Below the pieces are notes generated by a model. The model was not told where the DNA came from. It was given only the letters and a program-made list of their open reading frames with translations, and made no database searches. Of a stretch of 64,000 bases of DNA, positions 25,545 to 37,309 are shown one piece after another. Position 1 is the first letter of the stretch; each line of letters begins with the position of its first letter. This stretch comes from Tillus elongatus. Lineage: Eukaryota; Arthropoda; Insecta; Coleoptera; Cleridae. The position numbers were made by a program, and so were the translations under genes. The stretch lies in NCBI GenBank assembly GCA_964006375.1, contig OZ023269.1, forward strand, positions 133,106,047 through 133,170,046, given 5' to 3'.

Positions 25545-25800
25545 TGCATTTGCAGGGGTTTTTCCTTTCTGCTCTTTCATTTCTTCTTCCCGTCGTTTTC
25601 TCATGCCTACTGTTCCACTGCCTTCATTGTTTTTTGAGAGCTAACACTGCTCTGATGGATTTTAAATTGTTGCCAGCGACGTCAGCGTACTGCTGGAGAC
25701 CTCCTATATGCGGTGATGTCGACACCCACGGTACGATAGTATTTAGGCTGTAAGCCCTCGTGGTGTGTTGTTGAAATATAAAAAATAATAATAAAAAGAA
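25545..25800 (+). mobile_element. 3' end of Jockey-like LINE (family of B1)
   Basis: The last 65 bp match the 3' end of LINE copy B1 (CACGGTACGATAGTATT and GTGGTGTGTTGTTGAAAT) and are followed by an A-rich tail (AAAAAATAATAATAAAAAG). The upstream 190 bp are pyrimidine-rich, as in a LINE 3' region. A strongly 5'-truncated insertion without coding sequence. Confidence 0.65.
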
Positions 25801-26254
25801 TAAACGCGTGATATATAAAGTAAGGACACAATTTGGATCACTCGTTACAAACACCATGTATCGCCGTTCTTCCTTTTTTTTTTACAAATTAGTTTATTTG
25901 GGAGCAAATAATTAATAACCAGTAATAAATAAATAAATTATAAAATGTATTTCTGTTTTTATATTTTCCAAGCTGATAGCTACTGTATTTTATTTAGGGT
26001 CATAAATATTGACACCTAATTATACTTCCAATATATCTCATTGTTAATTTATTGCCTGAAAATATTTATCCACGTCCATACGTAACGAAGGTGACAGTTT
26101 ATTGAATTTATTTACTCTTGTTACCATTAATGTTTATTTAACTGACATGTTTACCAGTTTTAAAAGCTATAATAAATATTCAATGGCAATTTTAACTTCG
26201 CATTTGTATCTAAAGTTTGCTGGTTTTTAACATGGATGATGCGAATCTCAGTTG
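25801..26254. other. No recognised feature
   Basis: AT-rich non-coding DNA between a LINE tail and the Penelope-like fragment. Confidence 0.5.
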
Positions 26255-26405
26255 TGCCAAGTGTTCTTTAAATCTAGTTTCAATAGATATTTTTGTCTCC
26301 CCAGCGTATGGTAATTGTGGCCTTAAATACGTTGGACAAGCAAAAAGATCTATTGAAACTAGATTTAAGCAACGTTTAGCACAACTAAGATACGGTACTA
26401 TAGAA
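26255..26405 (+). pseudogene. Penelope-like element GIY-YIG fragment, left half
   Basis: The frame 26217-26447 contains GLKYVGQAKRSIETRFKQRL followed by AQLRYG, the start of the GIY-YIG endonuclease domain characteristic of Penelope-like retroelements (here Leu-Lys-Tyr/Tyr-Val-Gly in place of GIY/YIG). It is interrupted at 26405 by the hAT element and continues at 30821. Upstream of the domain, 26268-26288 is an exact inverted copy of coding bases 26348-26368, so the 5' end of the fragment forms a 21-bp-arm hairpin. The reverse transcriptase part is absent. Confidence 0.75.
26398..26405. repeat. hAT 1 target-site duplication, left
   Basis: CTATAGAA, matching CTATAGAT at 30821-30828 in 7 of 8 positions. 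Eight bp is the expected duplication length for hAT elements. Confidence 0.8.
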
Positions 26406-26738
26406 CAGCGTTTCCCAAACTTTTTAACCTCGCGGCATGCTAACTAAAAGCCATATTTATTCGCAGGACACTTGATTGCAAATATTAATTTTCGTAGTTA
26501 CATAACCTAACTGTTACTAAACGATTTTATCATGTTGTTTCTGTACAGTATACAACAAGACACACGACTATTAAAATTCACCACACATATTAATAATTAA
26601 ATAATAAATGATTAAAAATGGCATTAACGAAGAGCACATAAAAGCAAAATTATGTTTTAATATAAACATACATTTTAATATTGAGATAAACCAGACATAA
26701 TGCTTATGAATGAAGAGTTCTTTACAGGATTATTTTTT

Positions 26739-28672
26739 TAAAATGTCTTAAAATAATCTGTAAAATCAACTCTAGTGGGAAATTTGTGCCTGGTGTTTTT
26801 TGGTTATAAGTTTCTTTCTGGGTCGAATAGTTGACAAGCACACCCTCATGTCTTCTTCCAAAGTCTTTAGTTGAGAACGATTTTTGGTCCTGATGGCGTT
26901 CATGGTCGAGAAAGCGGCTTCACAAATATCAGAAGTAGAAAGCGGCAGTATTTCTTTCATAGCTCTCTTTGCGATCAGTGGATACTCATTTAACAGATTG
27001 ATGCAAAAGGATGCGATGTCTACATTCACTTTAGTTTTATTTAATGTGACGCTGTCTCAGCTTCTTCAACTAATTTAGAGTATTGTCGTTTAAGACCAAA
27101 ATCATTTTTATGTCAATCAGTTCACTTTCTTCATCAGTCGTAAACATTGCAGTCTCATAAGAAGAATTAATGAAAGGATTTCTCATTGATATTGTTATCA
27201 AGCTGACGTAAACTGTTTAACACAAGTTCTGAAAGAGTTGAGTCAATGCAGCAATCTGTTGTGAGATCAAACATATCCCACGTTGCTTGTTTTTCAATTT
27301 TTATTATCCACAATGAAAGCTTCTGCTGATAAGAACTTATTTTATCTGTAGATGTGAGGATGTTATCTTCCTTTCCTTGCATGGATTTGTTCCAAAGATA
27401 CAGTTTACCAAATATGTCTGCTAAAAACGCAACTTTAGTACACCAGGAGTCATTACTAAGAAATCTGGTGTATTCGGATTCTTCACAAGTGTAAAATAAC
27501 AATAATTCCTCTCTAAGTTCATAAAATCTTTGAAGGACACGTCCGCGAGATAACCATCTGATTTCTGTGTGCAACAAAAGCTATGTCTGTTCAGCATCCA
27601 CGGTAGAACACAAACTAATAAATAATCTCAAATGCCTACTTCTAATGAAGCTCACCATTTTCACAAGAGCTGTTAAAACATCATTTAGCTCAGGCACTAA
27701 GGACTTGGCAACAAGAGCTTCTCTATGAAGAAAACAATGAGTGAAAATAATATCGGGATTTTCCTTCTGAACTAAGGCCAAAAAACCTTTAAAATGGCCT
27801 ACCACTGCAGGGCACCCATCTGTACAAATACTCAAACAAGACTGCCAAGATAAACCAGCATCGGTAAAATAAATGTTGACTAACTGGAAAATTTCCAGTC
27901 CGGTTGTTTTTTCAGAAAGGTCTTTACAAAATAAAAACGGTCCAATAACTTTACTTTCCTGAATAAACCTAACAAGTGTTTTAACCTGGGGTTTTCCGGT
28001 TATATCTGTGGACTGATCCAGTTACAGAGCAAAATAATCCGTTGCTCTAAGTTTTTCACTCACTTGGATTTCAATATCTTCAGACATTTCTTCAATACGC
28101 CTACTTATTGTATTATTAGATAACGGAATTTTCCTGACCTCTTTTTCACATTCTTCACCAAACATGATTTTCACAATTTCACGGCATGCTGGGAAAATGA
28201 TTGTCTCAGCTGTCGTATGGGATTTCATGTTTTTGGCAATTATTTCAGCCACAGCGTAGCTCTGGCTTTCTGTGCTTTATCTGACACAGATGATAGTTTA
28301 CTAAATTTTGAAGCCTGGATGGAATTATTTGACGATAGTCTTAAAGTATTCAATAGGTTTTTCAGCCGAAAATAAATGCTTTGTAAGTAGATGTCTTTTT
28401 AATTTACTTGGTATCATTGCTTCATTAGAAAGCTTTTCACCACAAATTATACGTTGGGGTTTGGGCTATGCGCCGCCAGTTGATATGAAACCGAAGGATA
28501 AGTAGCTGTTATGATACTGGCGAAAATTGCTCGAGTCACCATCATTATTACCACGTCGTTTTCGTTTCACGGGTTTACTTGGCAAAACACTCTTCTTCGC
28601 AGTAACATCGACACAATCTTCACTTGAACTCATACTAGGCAATTCGTAATTCTTAATTAAAAAGCTATCCAT
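26739..28672 (-). pseudogene. hAT transposase (ZBED5/SCAND3-like), inactivated
   Basis: A near-complete transposase reading on the minus strand, with the likely start ATG at 28672 (MDSFLIKNYELPSM). Order: a basic KPVKRKRRG stretch; a BED-type finger (GEKLSNEAMIPSKLKRHL, about 28440-28360) whose first Cys position reads Arg; the catalytic-core blocks LDQSTDITGKPQ (about 28015) and CTDGCPAVVGHFKGFLALV (about 27830-27770) with expected Asp residues; the FTHCFLHREAL motif; TEIRWLSRGRVLQRFYELRE (about 27570-27510); and the C-terminal dimerisation region KRAMKEILPLSTSDICEAAFS (about 26980-26910). Stops include TAG at 28021-28023, where Gln is expected, and several in the C-terminal third. Such transposases cut and paste the element; this one is dead. 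Confidence 0.85.
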
Positions 28673-28771
28673 TTCAACACGAAAAGAAACATCAGCACTA
28701 GCAATAAAAATATGATGCACGGTTGTGTCACTCAGTCCGCCATTTGGTTTGATAGTTTGACATTTGATCGA

Positions 28772-28779
28772 ATGCAGTA
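28772..28779. repeat. hAT 2 target-site duplication, left
   Basis: ATGCAGTA, matching ATGTAGTA at 30525-30532 in 7 of 8 positions. Confidence 0.8.
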
Positions 28780-29531
28780 TAGTGATGGGTCGTTATTTAA
28801 CTGTCAGCTATTTTTAAACGGTTCCCGAGCCGTAACGGTAACCACCAGTTATGGATTTATAAAAATAACAGCTTAAAAAGGAACGCTTTTTACATTAAAC
28901 TAGAATTCGGAGTCGTGTCTGTTTCAGTTCTACTGCAACTAGGTTCGATGAATAAACATCAGTTTTCATCGGCAACTGTTATTTAACAATTTAACGGGAT
29001 GAATAGCCTTGAGATTGGGAATGCTAAATATGTAAGGTTATACAGTATAGAGCGGACTGTACTTCATAACATTATTATTTATACTAGTGTGCTCGCTCTC
29101 ACTCACAGCCTTAGGGACGTACGATCTTCGGTACAATAAAACGGTTTAATTTTAAATTTAACCGGTTGTTGATGGGGATACGGCATAGGGACACTACTAC
29201 ACAGAGTTATTCTGTTAAACTGAGAAGCTGTTATTTTTGAAACAGTTGAGTTTTCCACTAGTATGTAAAGCCAAATATTTAATAATAAAAAATGTTGGGT
29301 GAAAAGATGAATTTCTGTAAAAACGTGTTATTACTTTCACTATAGACAACGCAAAATAGGGTTATTTCACGTGAAATTAAAGTACTTATTTATTTAAATT
29401 TATATACATTACCTAAGAAAACAGTTAACACGTCATTTTCGTTTGTCTGATAATAGTTATCAAATTGATAAAAAAATATAATGATACAACATTTTTTAAT
29501 ATCTATATACATTTAAATATAAAAAATTAAA

Positions 29532-29608
<77 letters not shown>

Positions 29609-30524
29609 GGTGTTTCCAAATTGATGCGAAAAATTTTACAGGGTGATTCTTTGGAGAAAGATAAGGGATGTCTTTTTATTAAGTTTTTCTTGAAACCCCT
29701 TCTCCTCCAAGTTACAGCCCTTTGAAATTTTTGAAACTAATTTTAAAACAACGAATATTAAAATAAGTAAATAAACAATTAATACTATATATCTTCCAAT
29801 TTTTTTTAAACTCAAACTCAAACTCAATTTTTTATACTGTTGGCTGTTGTTTGCACAGTTTTTAAAAGTGGACTGATAAAGATGACCAGTGAACCGAAAA
29901 TGTAACTAGAGATAGAGATCTTTCTAAGAAAGAATAAAAGCATAATGTAATAACAAACCATATGTACAGAATAAAGGCAAATTTCTTTACCGAAATTTTA
30001 TGAGCTGCGTTATGTTATGGAGTTCTTAGAATCACTCCCTGTGTAGCAATAAAAGTTCTAACGTCTAACGTCCCAAGACGTGATAAATAATGATATTTAT
30101 TGATTCTTGCTGTGGCATTGACATTTACGTAAAGACCCCTCATAAAATAAATTTGTGAGAAATGACAAGTTTATAATTCCTAAAACATCTAAGTAAATAC
30201 TAATATAAGACTCCTTTCTGATTTCTAAAAGTTTCACTTCAGAGTGGCAAAAGATTTACAACACGCTTATTATAATTTCTTAACCCTTTGTTTCCTTTTC
30301 ATATCGACAAAATTTGAGATTTATACACTACGTGAAATAACGGGGTAAAAATACAATGCATTTATACTAGTGTGCTCGCTCTCGCTGACAGCTTTGGAAA
30401 TGTAGGATACTATCGATCGACTATCCAGTTTAAAATAACTGAAGCCGTTATTTTCAACGGTTATTATTAAATAACGTTAACGGCTTCAACTGTTAACAGA
30501 AAATAACCGTTTTTCCCATCACTA
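28780..30524. mobile_element. hAT element 2, non-autonomous, nested in hAT 1
   Basis: Terminal inverted repeats start TAGTGATGGG on both ends (28780, and complement ending 30524), followed on both sides by related GTTATT/AACGG-rich subterminal sequence. The 1,745-bp element has no coding frame. It contains a direct repeat (TTTATACTAGTGTGCTCGCT at about 29090 and about 30361), a (TA)n array (29535-29605), and directly after the array a TACAGGGTGTTTCC sequence like a Tc1/mariner terminus with no visible partner end. Its insertion separates the hAT 1 transposase from that element's terminus. Confidence 0.8.
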
Positions 30525-30820
30525 ATGTAGTATGTTCGAGCGCCACCGCCACTAACGGATGAATATTGAAGTATTAGAAGCAATTGAATACAGTGCCGTG
30601 CACTACCGCATTCTACTAAGTGATTAAGGAAATATTACGACTTTGGAAAAGTACAGAACATTATTTCGCAGCTAGAAAACAAACTCAGCTGCTAACTGTG
30701 CTATTTATAGCGCTGATATAAACAAATAACTGCAATGATTACAGTAACCGTAAAGAAGACTGTGTGAAATTTTGCGGCACACCTACGGAGGGCTCGCGGC
30801 ACACCGGTTGGGTATCGCTG

Positions 30821-30949
30821 CTATAGATATCTTGCGTGGCATGGCATATTTGGGATAATATTCACCACGTAGATAACGAAACCCTAATATTAATTAAAAA
30901 TGTTAGACTACCTAGACAAATGAATGAGTACAGGAATGTATACAAATAA
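30821..30949 (+). pseudogene. Penelope-like GIY-YIG fragment, right half
   Basis: After the hAT target duplication the reading resumes with HIWDNIHHVDNETLILIKNV and LPRQMNEY, ending at TAA 30947-30949. The IWDN..H..D block and the LIKNV..L block are the typical second half of this endonuclease domain. The same block, diverged, is found on the minus strand at 39442-39608. Confidence 0.75.
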
Positions 30950-30964
30950 GACTCAGAAATACAT

Positions 30965-31320
30965 AGATCTACATCCTGTCGGATACTCAGGCGGTACTAA
31001 AGACTCTGAAATCTTTGAAAACCGAGTCTAAACTGAACTGGGCTGCAAAAAAATCCTTGAAGCAACTGGCTACGAACAATATAGTCATTTTGATGAGGGC
31101 ACCAGGGCATCAAGGCTTTGAGGGAAATTAGCGAGAAGATAGCATTGTAAAAAGGGCACCAACAACACCATTCTATGGTCCAGACTCTTATTGTGGACTA
31201 ACAAAAAGCCACGTAAAAATGAGCTTGATACTTGGGAGAAGAACCAAACGGTATCCTACTGGAAGAAAACGCCAGGCAAAAAGATGCATCACCATGTCAA
31301 CAGAGAGGTTTGAACTGTTT
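30965..31320 (+). pseudogene. RNase H piece of a LINE (fragment G)
   Basis: Reads LSDTQAVLKTLKSLKTESKL, then SLKQLATNNIVILMRAPGHQGFEGN, a stop where Glu is expected, then DSIVKRAPTTPFYGPDSYCG and a C-terminal helix. These are the third and fourth RNase H blocks of a non-LTR retrotransposon related in layout to LINEs F and O but of another family. RT and the finger are missing. Confidence 0.65.
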
Positions 31321-31324
31321 ATTG

Positions 31325-31405
31325 AATTGAACAGGAACGACTTGGGGATCGTCAGGTCTTTTAAAAATGTGTAGTGGTGAATTCGGTTTCTCCAACTGCA
31401 CCTTA
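31325..31405 (+). repeat. Foldback family scrap (right arm)
   Basis: GGATCGTCAGGTCTTTTAAA followed by GTGTAGTGGTGAATTCGGTTTCTCC matches the right arm of the FB family downstream of the hammerhead core. The core itself and the left arm are gone. Confidence 0.6.
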
Positions 31406-32404
31406 AAGTCTTAAGTGCAATATCAATCAATTCGAAGCACTTGTTGCCTCAAAGACCTGGAAAAATCTGACTGTTTTTTGTTGCATTTTAAATAAAAGTG
31501 TGCGATCACTTTTATTAAACGCATGTATTTGTTTACATTTTATTTTTGTAGTAGGCGTAATGTAACATCAATAGCAAACAACTTTTATTTTGAGTCAAAT
31601 AATCAAAATCAAAAACTATCTAAATTAAAAGCTAGTCTAACAGCTGTATTTGTGGTATTTTTGATTCTCTGTTTCTAAATGATGAGCAAAATGCGCTGAC
31701 AAAAACACCCACAGCATTTAATGATTTTAAGAGCCGGTATTAGTGTCATAACATCATCGCAAAGGTTAATCAAACAGTATGATTACCCGTGTTGTGGTCA
31801 CCGTACAGTATATATCAGTCCAGCTGCATGACTCGATCGAATATGGCATTTATTACGCCCTATGCATTTCATGTTCGCATCTATTTTAGTTAGCCATGTG
31901 GCGGCTGCGCCATAAGGTAAACTAGTTTTGGTATGAGAATTTTCATCAGATGAGAAACTGTGTTAGTTCAATCCATCCCATTGGATACTCACCACTGCAA
32001 TAGGATGATAACAAAACTGTGATCTCTAAAGTTGTGATGGTCTCCCTGTCTACGTTTCCCTTGCATGTTGTCCTTAAATACCAGGTGTGACCAAGAATTT
32101 AATTCCAATCAAAATACAATACGAGTTTAGATATTTATTATTTTTAGCAGTCCCTCATGACAACATTCGATACGTTTTCAACCAGTTTTAGAAATGAAGA
32201 GGTTCTTAATTCAATTTTGACATATTATTTTTTCTGGCTATGAGTAAATGCATTTTTCTGAAGCTGTGAAAGATATAGTTTCTGTGTCCGCTGGTGCGCA
32301 AAGGTGGGGATGTTGATTTGATGAAGCGCCACAGGCAGATTTTATGAATTACTACGTTTGCTAAAGTGCTAGCAAATATTATATTTAATGACATATCTGT
32401 AGTT
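31406..32404. other. No recognised feature
   Basis: AT-rich non-coding DNA without a gene or repeat I can name. Confidence 0.5.
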
Positions 32405-33045
32405 ATTTCAGGCAGGCTTCGTTAAACATCGATCTACAGTCACCAATCTCATTTCTGTTACACAATATAAGGCTGAGATGCGTAATGGGGCCAGCTAGGT
32501 GGGTATTATCTACCTGTACTTCTCTAAGGCCTTTGACAGAGTAGATCACAGGGCATTGTTGCAAAGGTTATATGTACTTGTATTAATCGTGTCCCATTAA
32601 AAGGTATCAGTATATTAGAGTTAATGGAAAGAGATAATCTAAGTTTGCTGTGGAATCTGGCATTCCTCAGGAGTTAGTCTGGGATCCTCGCTTATTATTG
32701 TCTATATTTCCTATCGATATTGTGTTGTATCTAAGATGAGAGTGCCTTATATATGTGGATGACCTAGGTAATTCATATGATGGATAATTTACGCGACTGT
32801 GAGAAATCTGTAGGCCATATCGTGTTCTAGGGAAGTAGTGCGGTGAAAATAGGTTAGTGTTTAACATAAGGTGTAATGTAGTTACAATGTCTAAAAAAGT
32901 ACAACCAATTGTATTTTTCTACTCATTTGACAGCTGTATATTGTTTTGTTTAAATAGGTATCATTTTTGACTTGAAGGGTACACTGACAAAGCATGTAAC
33001 TCAGGTGATGTCTCTGGCGTACAGGATGCTTGGTTTTGTGTTCTT
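32405..33045 (+). pseudogene. LINE RT fragment H (heavily degraded)
   Basis: Traces of non-LTR RT in changing frames: QAGFVKHRSTVTNL (about 32412), IIYLYFSKAFDRVDHRALL (about 32505, Tyr where the catalytic Asp is expected), SGIPQE (about 32660), YVDD in place of YADD (about 32752), and LGIIFDLKGTLTKHV followed by AYRMLGFV (about 32960-33040). Only the order of the blocks identifies it. Confidence 0.6.
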
Positions 33046-33164
33046 AAATTTAATTTTGCATCTTTACATAAAAATTGTTAAATAATGCTTTTGTTCCCTC
33101 AAGATTGGCATACACATCAATCGTGTGGTCGCCACAATATCAAACATTCTTAAGTTACTGGATT

Positions 33165-33285
33165 TTACAGAAGAGCCAACAATGCAAGAAATAAAGGAAA
33201 ATTTACAAACAATGAGAAACAACAAGAGTCCAGGTGAAAATAGCATAACGGCTAAAAAAAATTAAATCTGGAGGTACTGTATTGA
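33165..33285 (+). pseudogene. RTE-like RT scrap
   Basis: EEPTMQEIKENLQTMRNNKS then PGENSITAK matches the entry block of RTE-type reverse transcriptase (NNKAPGEDGI). Only about 40 codons remain. Confidence 0.55.
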
Positions 33286-33324
33286 TTACCATGATGTAGA
33301 AACTGCTAAAGTAAATATACAAAA

Positions 33325-33951
33325 GTCTGGACGCAGCAAGTGCGTTATGGAAGTGAATTTTCATTAAAATGTTTTTAATATCAAATATCTCTCTTTAATG
33401 CAAGCAGGCATCAATTTGGTCACCGGTATAACCTATATACTAGAAACAATGTACCATGTTTTATCACAATAACTTATTGTTTGGAAATGTACAAAAATTA
33501 TCCGAAACTAAACTTAAAATATTTCTGAGAAAACTCGTTTCCTAGCCGACGAACTTAAGGTTAGTAGCAAATTGAGTTATTGAGTTTTAAATCATTTAAT
33601 GAAAATTCGCTACCAAAAAGCACTTACTCCGTCAAAATTTTTTATACAAACACGCATCATATTTCCATGAAAAATGCAAAAATGCAATAAGGAATGCTCA
33701 AAAAAATATTTAGGCATAACCAACGACTTGCGATTGTCAGAATAATTTTATAAGATGCAGCTCAAGGCACTCTATAAGTAACAATTATATTGAGCTTTAC
33801 CGTAGAAATGCCTGTATATATGTAAACAGAAAATAAACCCGGATATGGATTCTAAGGGGCCTAGTTCGCGCTCATTTGAAGAAATTTTTTCTAAACTCAA
33901 AAGCCGGGATCTCCTTATTAGTGAATTTTTTTTAAAGAAAATTCACTAAAA
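33325..33951 (+). repeat. TAC composite repeat, complete copy without (TA)n
   Basis: Both ends are clear: TCTGGACGCAGCAAGTGCGT (33326) and a near-perfect terminal hairpin, TAGTGAATTTT with AAAATTCACTA (33919-33950). The first 320 bp are bounded by inverted repeats. Compared with copy 1, the segment between the two 3' modules, including the array, is missing. Confidence 0.8.
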
Positions 33952-34385
33952 CAACCACTTGTAAATCCACGGGAAAAGTCTACGACTGTATTGAATATGG
34001 AACGGTTTCAATAAATTAGGGCAACAACAAACAACCAGATATGCTATTTAAATTGAATTAAGTCTTAAAAGTTTTCATCTCCTCTTTATTAAATTATTTT
34101 TTATACAAAAACTCGCTAAAAAATTCATCGGAATAACAACAATCTGATCAGATAACGGTGAAGTGGAATGAGACTAAAAAAATTGATAAAAAGTGAAGTC
34201 ACTAACTAGGATTAGAACTCGTCATATAGGACTCGATTATCTTATGTACAGGGCTTAGCCCACTCGGTCACGCTCAACATGATAAATGTATGTACTAGGA
34301 GGTATATCCGGTAGTATCTTGATTGTCTGGCGTCTATACTATTTACATCAAACAATTTTTATTTACAATGGATCTTTCGCTCATA
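33952..34385 (+). repeat. Duplicated flank, partner of 1146-1550
   Basis: Homologous to 1146-1550 across its whole length, directly downstream of a TAC hairpin in both places. Non-coding. Confidence 0.7.
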
Positions 34386-34544
34386 TTTTAACGAAATGAA
34401 GGAAAATAACGACTTAGACACAGATCTAGGAGCTTGTTAGTCATTTCGTGTCGTATTTTTACTCACATTCGTACTCCTACAATAATTATCAATTTTGACG
34501 TTTTAACTTTCTTTAATTAATTAAAAATTAATTTACCTCTAACT

Positions 34545-34806
34545 TTTTCTCTAGGAACATAGATATCTGAATTTTGGTACATAGGATAATCTTTATGACA
34601 GAAACCAGCGTGCCAGATTCGGTTTCCCTTACTTTGTTGTTCCCGGAGGTATAAATTTGTTTCGAAAGAAAACATATAAAAATTGAAACTGGCCCTGCAT
34701 ATGACTTCTAGGGGACCTAGTTCGCGCTCATTTGAAGAAATTTTTTTCAAAATTCAAAAATCGGGTTCTCCTCATTAATGAATTTTTTTAAAGAAAATTC
34801 ACTAAT
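34545..34806 (+). repeat. TAC repeat 3' part without (TA)n
   Basis: The pre-array block (GACAGAAACCAGCGTGCC) joins directly to AACATATAAAAATTGAAACT and the 3' module, with a good hairpin at 34775-34806. The array is absent or collapsed. The equivalent position at 1555-2075 has a 169-bp array. Confidence 0.7.
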
Positions 34807-35913
34807 ACCAGGATTACATCGATATTTCTGATTCGGTCGACTCAGTCAAAATATTGAATATTTTTGAGAAATCGATAACATTACGTCCGCGTCCTATACA
34901 TATCGACGTGCATTCATACTGAGATAGATACATATTGACAGATGTTTTAGTTATTTATATATATTTCGCGAGCCGCTTATGACTTTCGATGCCGTGCACA
35001 CTTCACACGTCACTACGCTCCAAACTGCAATAATCTGTTGTTTTGAACACGGGCTGTAGTTGTTCAAAGATTATTATAAAGCTGGTAGTTAGAGGTTTTA
35101 GTACTCATTAGAACTTCCAGAAACCGACTATATATGATGAATATCTTAAGAAAATACATCGACATTTTGTATATCTTGAAGGTTTCAGAGTAACTCTTGT
35201 ATTTTTACCAGCTCAATATACCTGTAATCTGTATAGGACCGATGAGAGCTTATGTTGCAGTTGAGATTTACATAAGTATTGTTTCGTTCGGCTTGTTTAC
35301 GGTTTTTATCCCTTTTTATCGGGTTTTCGCAACTCAGCGATCGTTTTTTTATAGCTGAGTTTGGTTGCTAACAATGTTTTGTTAATTAGCGACTTACAAA
35401 CGTTGTTTTTTTGCCTGTTTCGCGTTTGTAAAAATGTTCTCAAAGCTCAAAGATTACCAGAGAATAAAAAATATCAAGTTGTACAGCTTGTCATGGTTGG
35501 GCGGTTCTTTTATGATTCAAAACTTCTATAAAATACGAGAATATCTTTAGTTTGATTTATTTCTCATTGTGAATTAGAAATAATAATTGCCTTATTTAAA
35601 TTTTACTCGTAGAGTCAGTGACCTGAATAATCTCTCAAAAGTTATTATTGTGAAGAGAATATTTAACTAAATAAAGTGAAAGAAAGCAATTAAAGTCTCT
35701 AAAATATAGTAAAACTTATCGTTATTTGTGAAGCTTATTAAAAAACCAGACGATAATGATAATAAAAGATTTGTAAACATAAACCACACAGCTACAGTAA
35801 CTTTACAAAAAAAATGTGGTTAGAAAAGAAGATAAACGCCACAAGTAGCCCACAAAAGTCGAAGACTTGTACCTTAGTTCTATTCATCGACAATCTGTCA
35901 TTTAAAATTCTAA

Positions 35914-36009
<96 letters not shown>

Positions 36010-36174
36010 GGTGGCCCATAATTAATTGGACATTAGATAAGGGGTGATATCTGGCACAAAAATTAAGCAATTGGGCTCAACATGCATTAGAAATTGACAT
36101 AAAGGTATTACACCCATTGGTGCTATCCGGCAATTGTGATTTTATTGCATAACTGCCTCCATAGATCTGATGGC
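34807..36174. other. No gene; (TA)n at 35916-36006
   Basis: AT-rich. A 91-bp TA array at 35916-36006 is followed by TACATGGTGGCCCATAATTA. Frames crossing the array are artefacts. Nothing else recognised. Confidence 0.55.
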
Positions 36175-37235
36175 CACTTTATTTCCAGTCGTCCAGTTTG
36201 GTTTTCAAGATGGCATCATTTGGATGTGCTTCCAGTTTTTGAAGGTGTTTGTTTGCTCTTCTAGTGATTTCTTCTGATACAAAGGTTATACTTAAAGCTC
36301 GGTGAAGGGTGTGGTTGCTTACATACCAAGGTGCATCTGTTATGATGCGGAGGGCTTTGGACTGAAAGCGTTGAACTAAGTTAGTGTTGGATACTTTGGA
36401 GGATCCCCATAATTCTAGGCCATAGGTCCAGGGAGCCTTGTAAACCAGAACTTTCTTTTTTATGGCAATTTGAGATTTTCTACCTATTAGCCAGTACATT
36501 TTCTTCATTCTCAGATCCATCTTTTTACGCTTCTTTTTAATGCGGGTACTCCATGTGAGTCGTTTGTCTAGATGTAGTTCCAGATATCGAGCATGATCAG
36601 CTTGAGGAATTTTTGTGTTGTTGATGTTGACAGGTGGACAAGTCTGGCGATTCAGAGTGAATGTGACATGGGATGACTCTGCTTCCTTGATCTTTATCTT
36701 CCATTAGTCTAGCCATCTTTGTAGCAATGAAAGATGATTTTGTATATGATGGTTAGCTGCTTCAGGGTCTTCATTTATACACTGTATGGCTGTGTCATCT
36801 GCTAATGTGGACATGTCAGTTTCTTGGGGAGTCGGTATCTCTAAGGTGTATAGTAGATATATAATCGGACCGAGCACGCTACCTTGAGGTACCCCTGATT
36901 GGGTTGGTCTGATAGATGAAACTTCTTCGCCTTATTTAATTTGAAAGTATCGATCTGATAGATACGACATAGAGATGGGGTAATAGTGGTAACGGAACGA
37001 TTTCTTGATTTTGTACAGGAGTCCTTTATGCCATACTCTGTCAAAAGCTTGACTTACATCTAGGAAAACTGAAGAACAGTATTGTTTTCATTCTACCGTT
37101 TTTTGTATTATATTCACGAGTCTATGCCATTGTTAAACTGTTGAGTGCTGTTTTTTAAATCCAAACTAGTGTTCAGGAATCAAGTTCTCTTAGTAAGCGA
37201 TTAAGGATGAGCCCCTCAGTAGTTTTGATATTATA
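36175..37235 (-). pseudogene. Jockey LINE fragment K
   Basis: Minus-strand Jockey-type RT. EHQFGFKKQHSTV-like block (about 37170), VFLDVSQAFDRVWHKGL (about 37070-37015), GVPQGSVLGPIIYLLYT-like block (about 36890), LADD in place of YADD (about 36805), and YLELHLDKRLTW (about 36580). The frame 36179-36520 carries IGRKSQIAIKKKVLVYK, WTYGLELWGSSK and the APWYVSNHTLHRAL block typical of the Jockey C-terminus. Several stops and frameshifts. It is a different Jockey lineage from B1-B4. Confidence 0.8.
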
Positions 37236-37309
37236 GACAACATGCTTATAGGTTAATATGACTTTACTTCTGTGTGAGGCTTTCCTGGACTGTTCAATAA
37301 AATCGTCTA

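Larger units (their letters stand above)
26406..30820 (-). mobile_element. hAT element 1 (ZBED-type), 4.4 kb, with nested hAT 2
   Basis: Its ends are CAGCGTTTCCCAA (26406) and, on the opposite strand, CAGCGATACCCAA (30820). They form a short imperfect terminal inverted repeat of hAT type, extended by GCGGCA subterminal motifs on both sides. Flanked by a 7-of-8 target duplication. It carries a decayed transposase gene on the minus strand and is split by a second hAT at 28780-30524. Without the nested element its length is about 2.67 kb, reasonable for one transposase and flanks. Confidence 0.85.
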
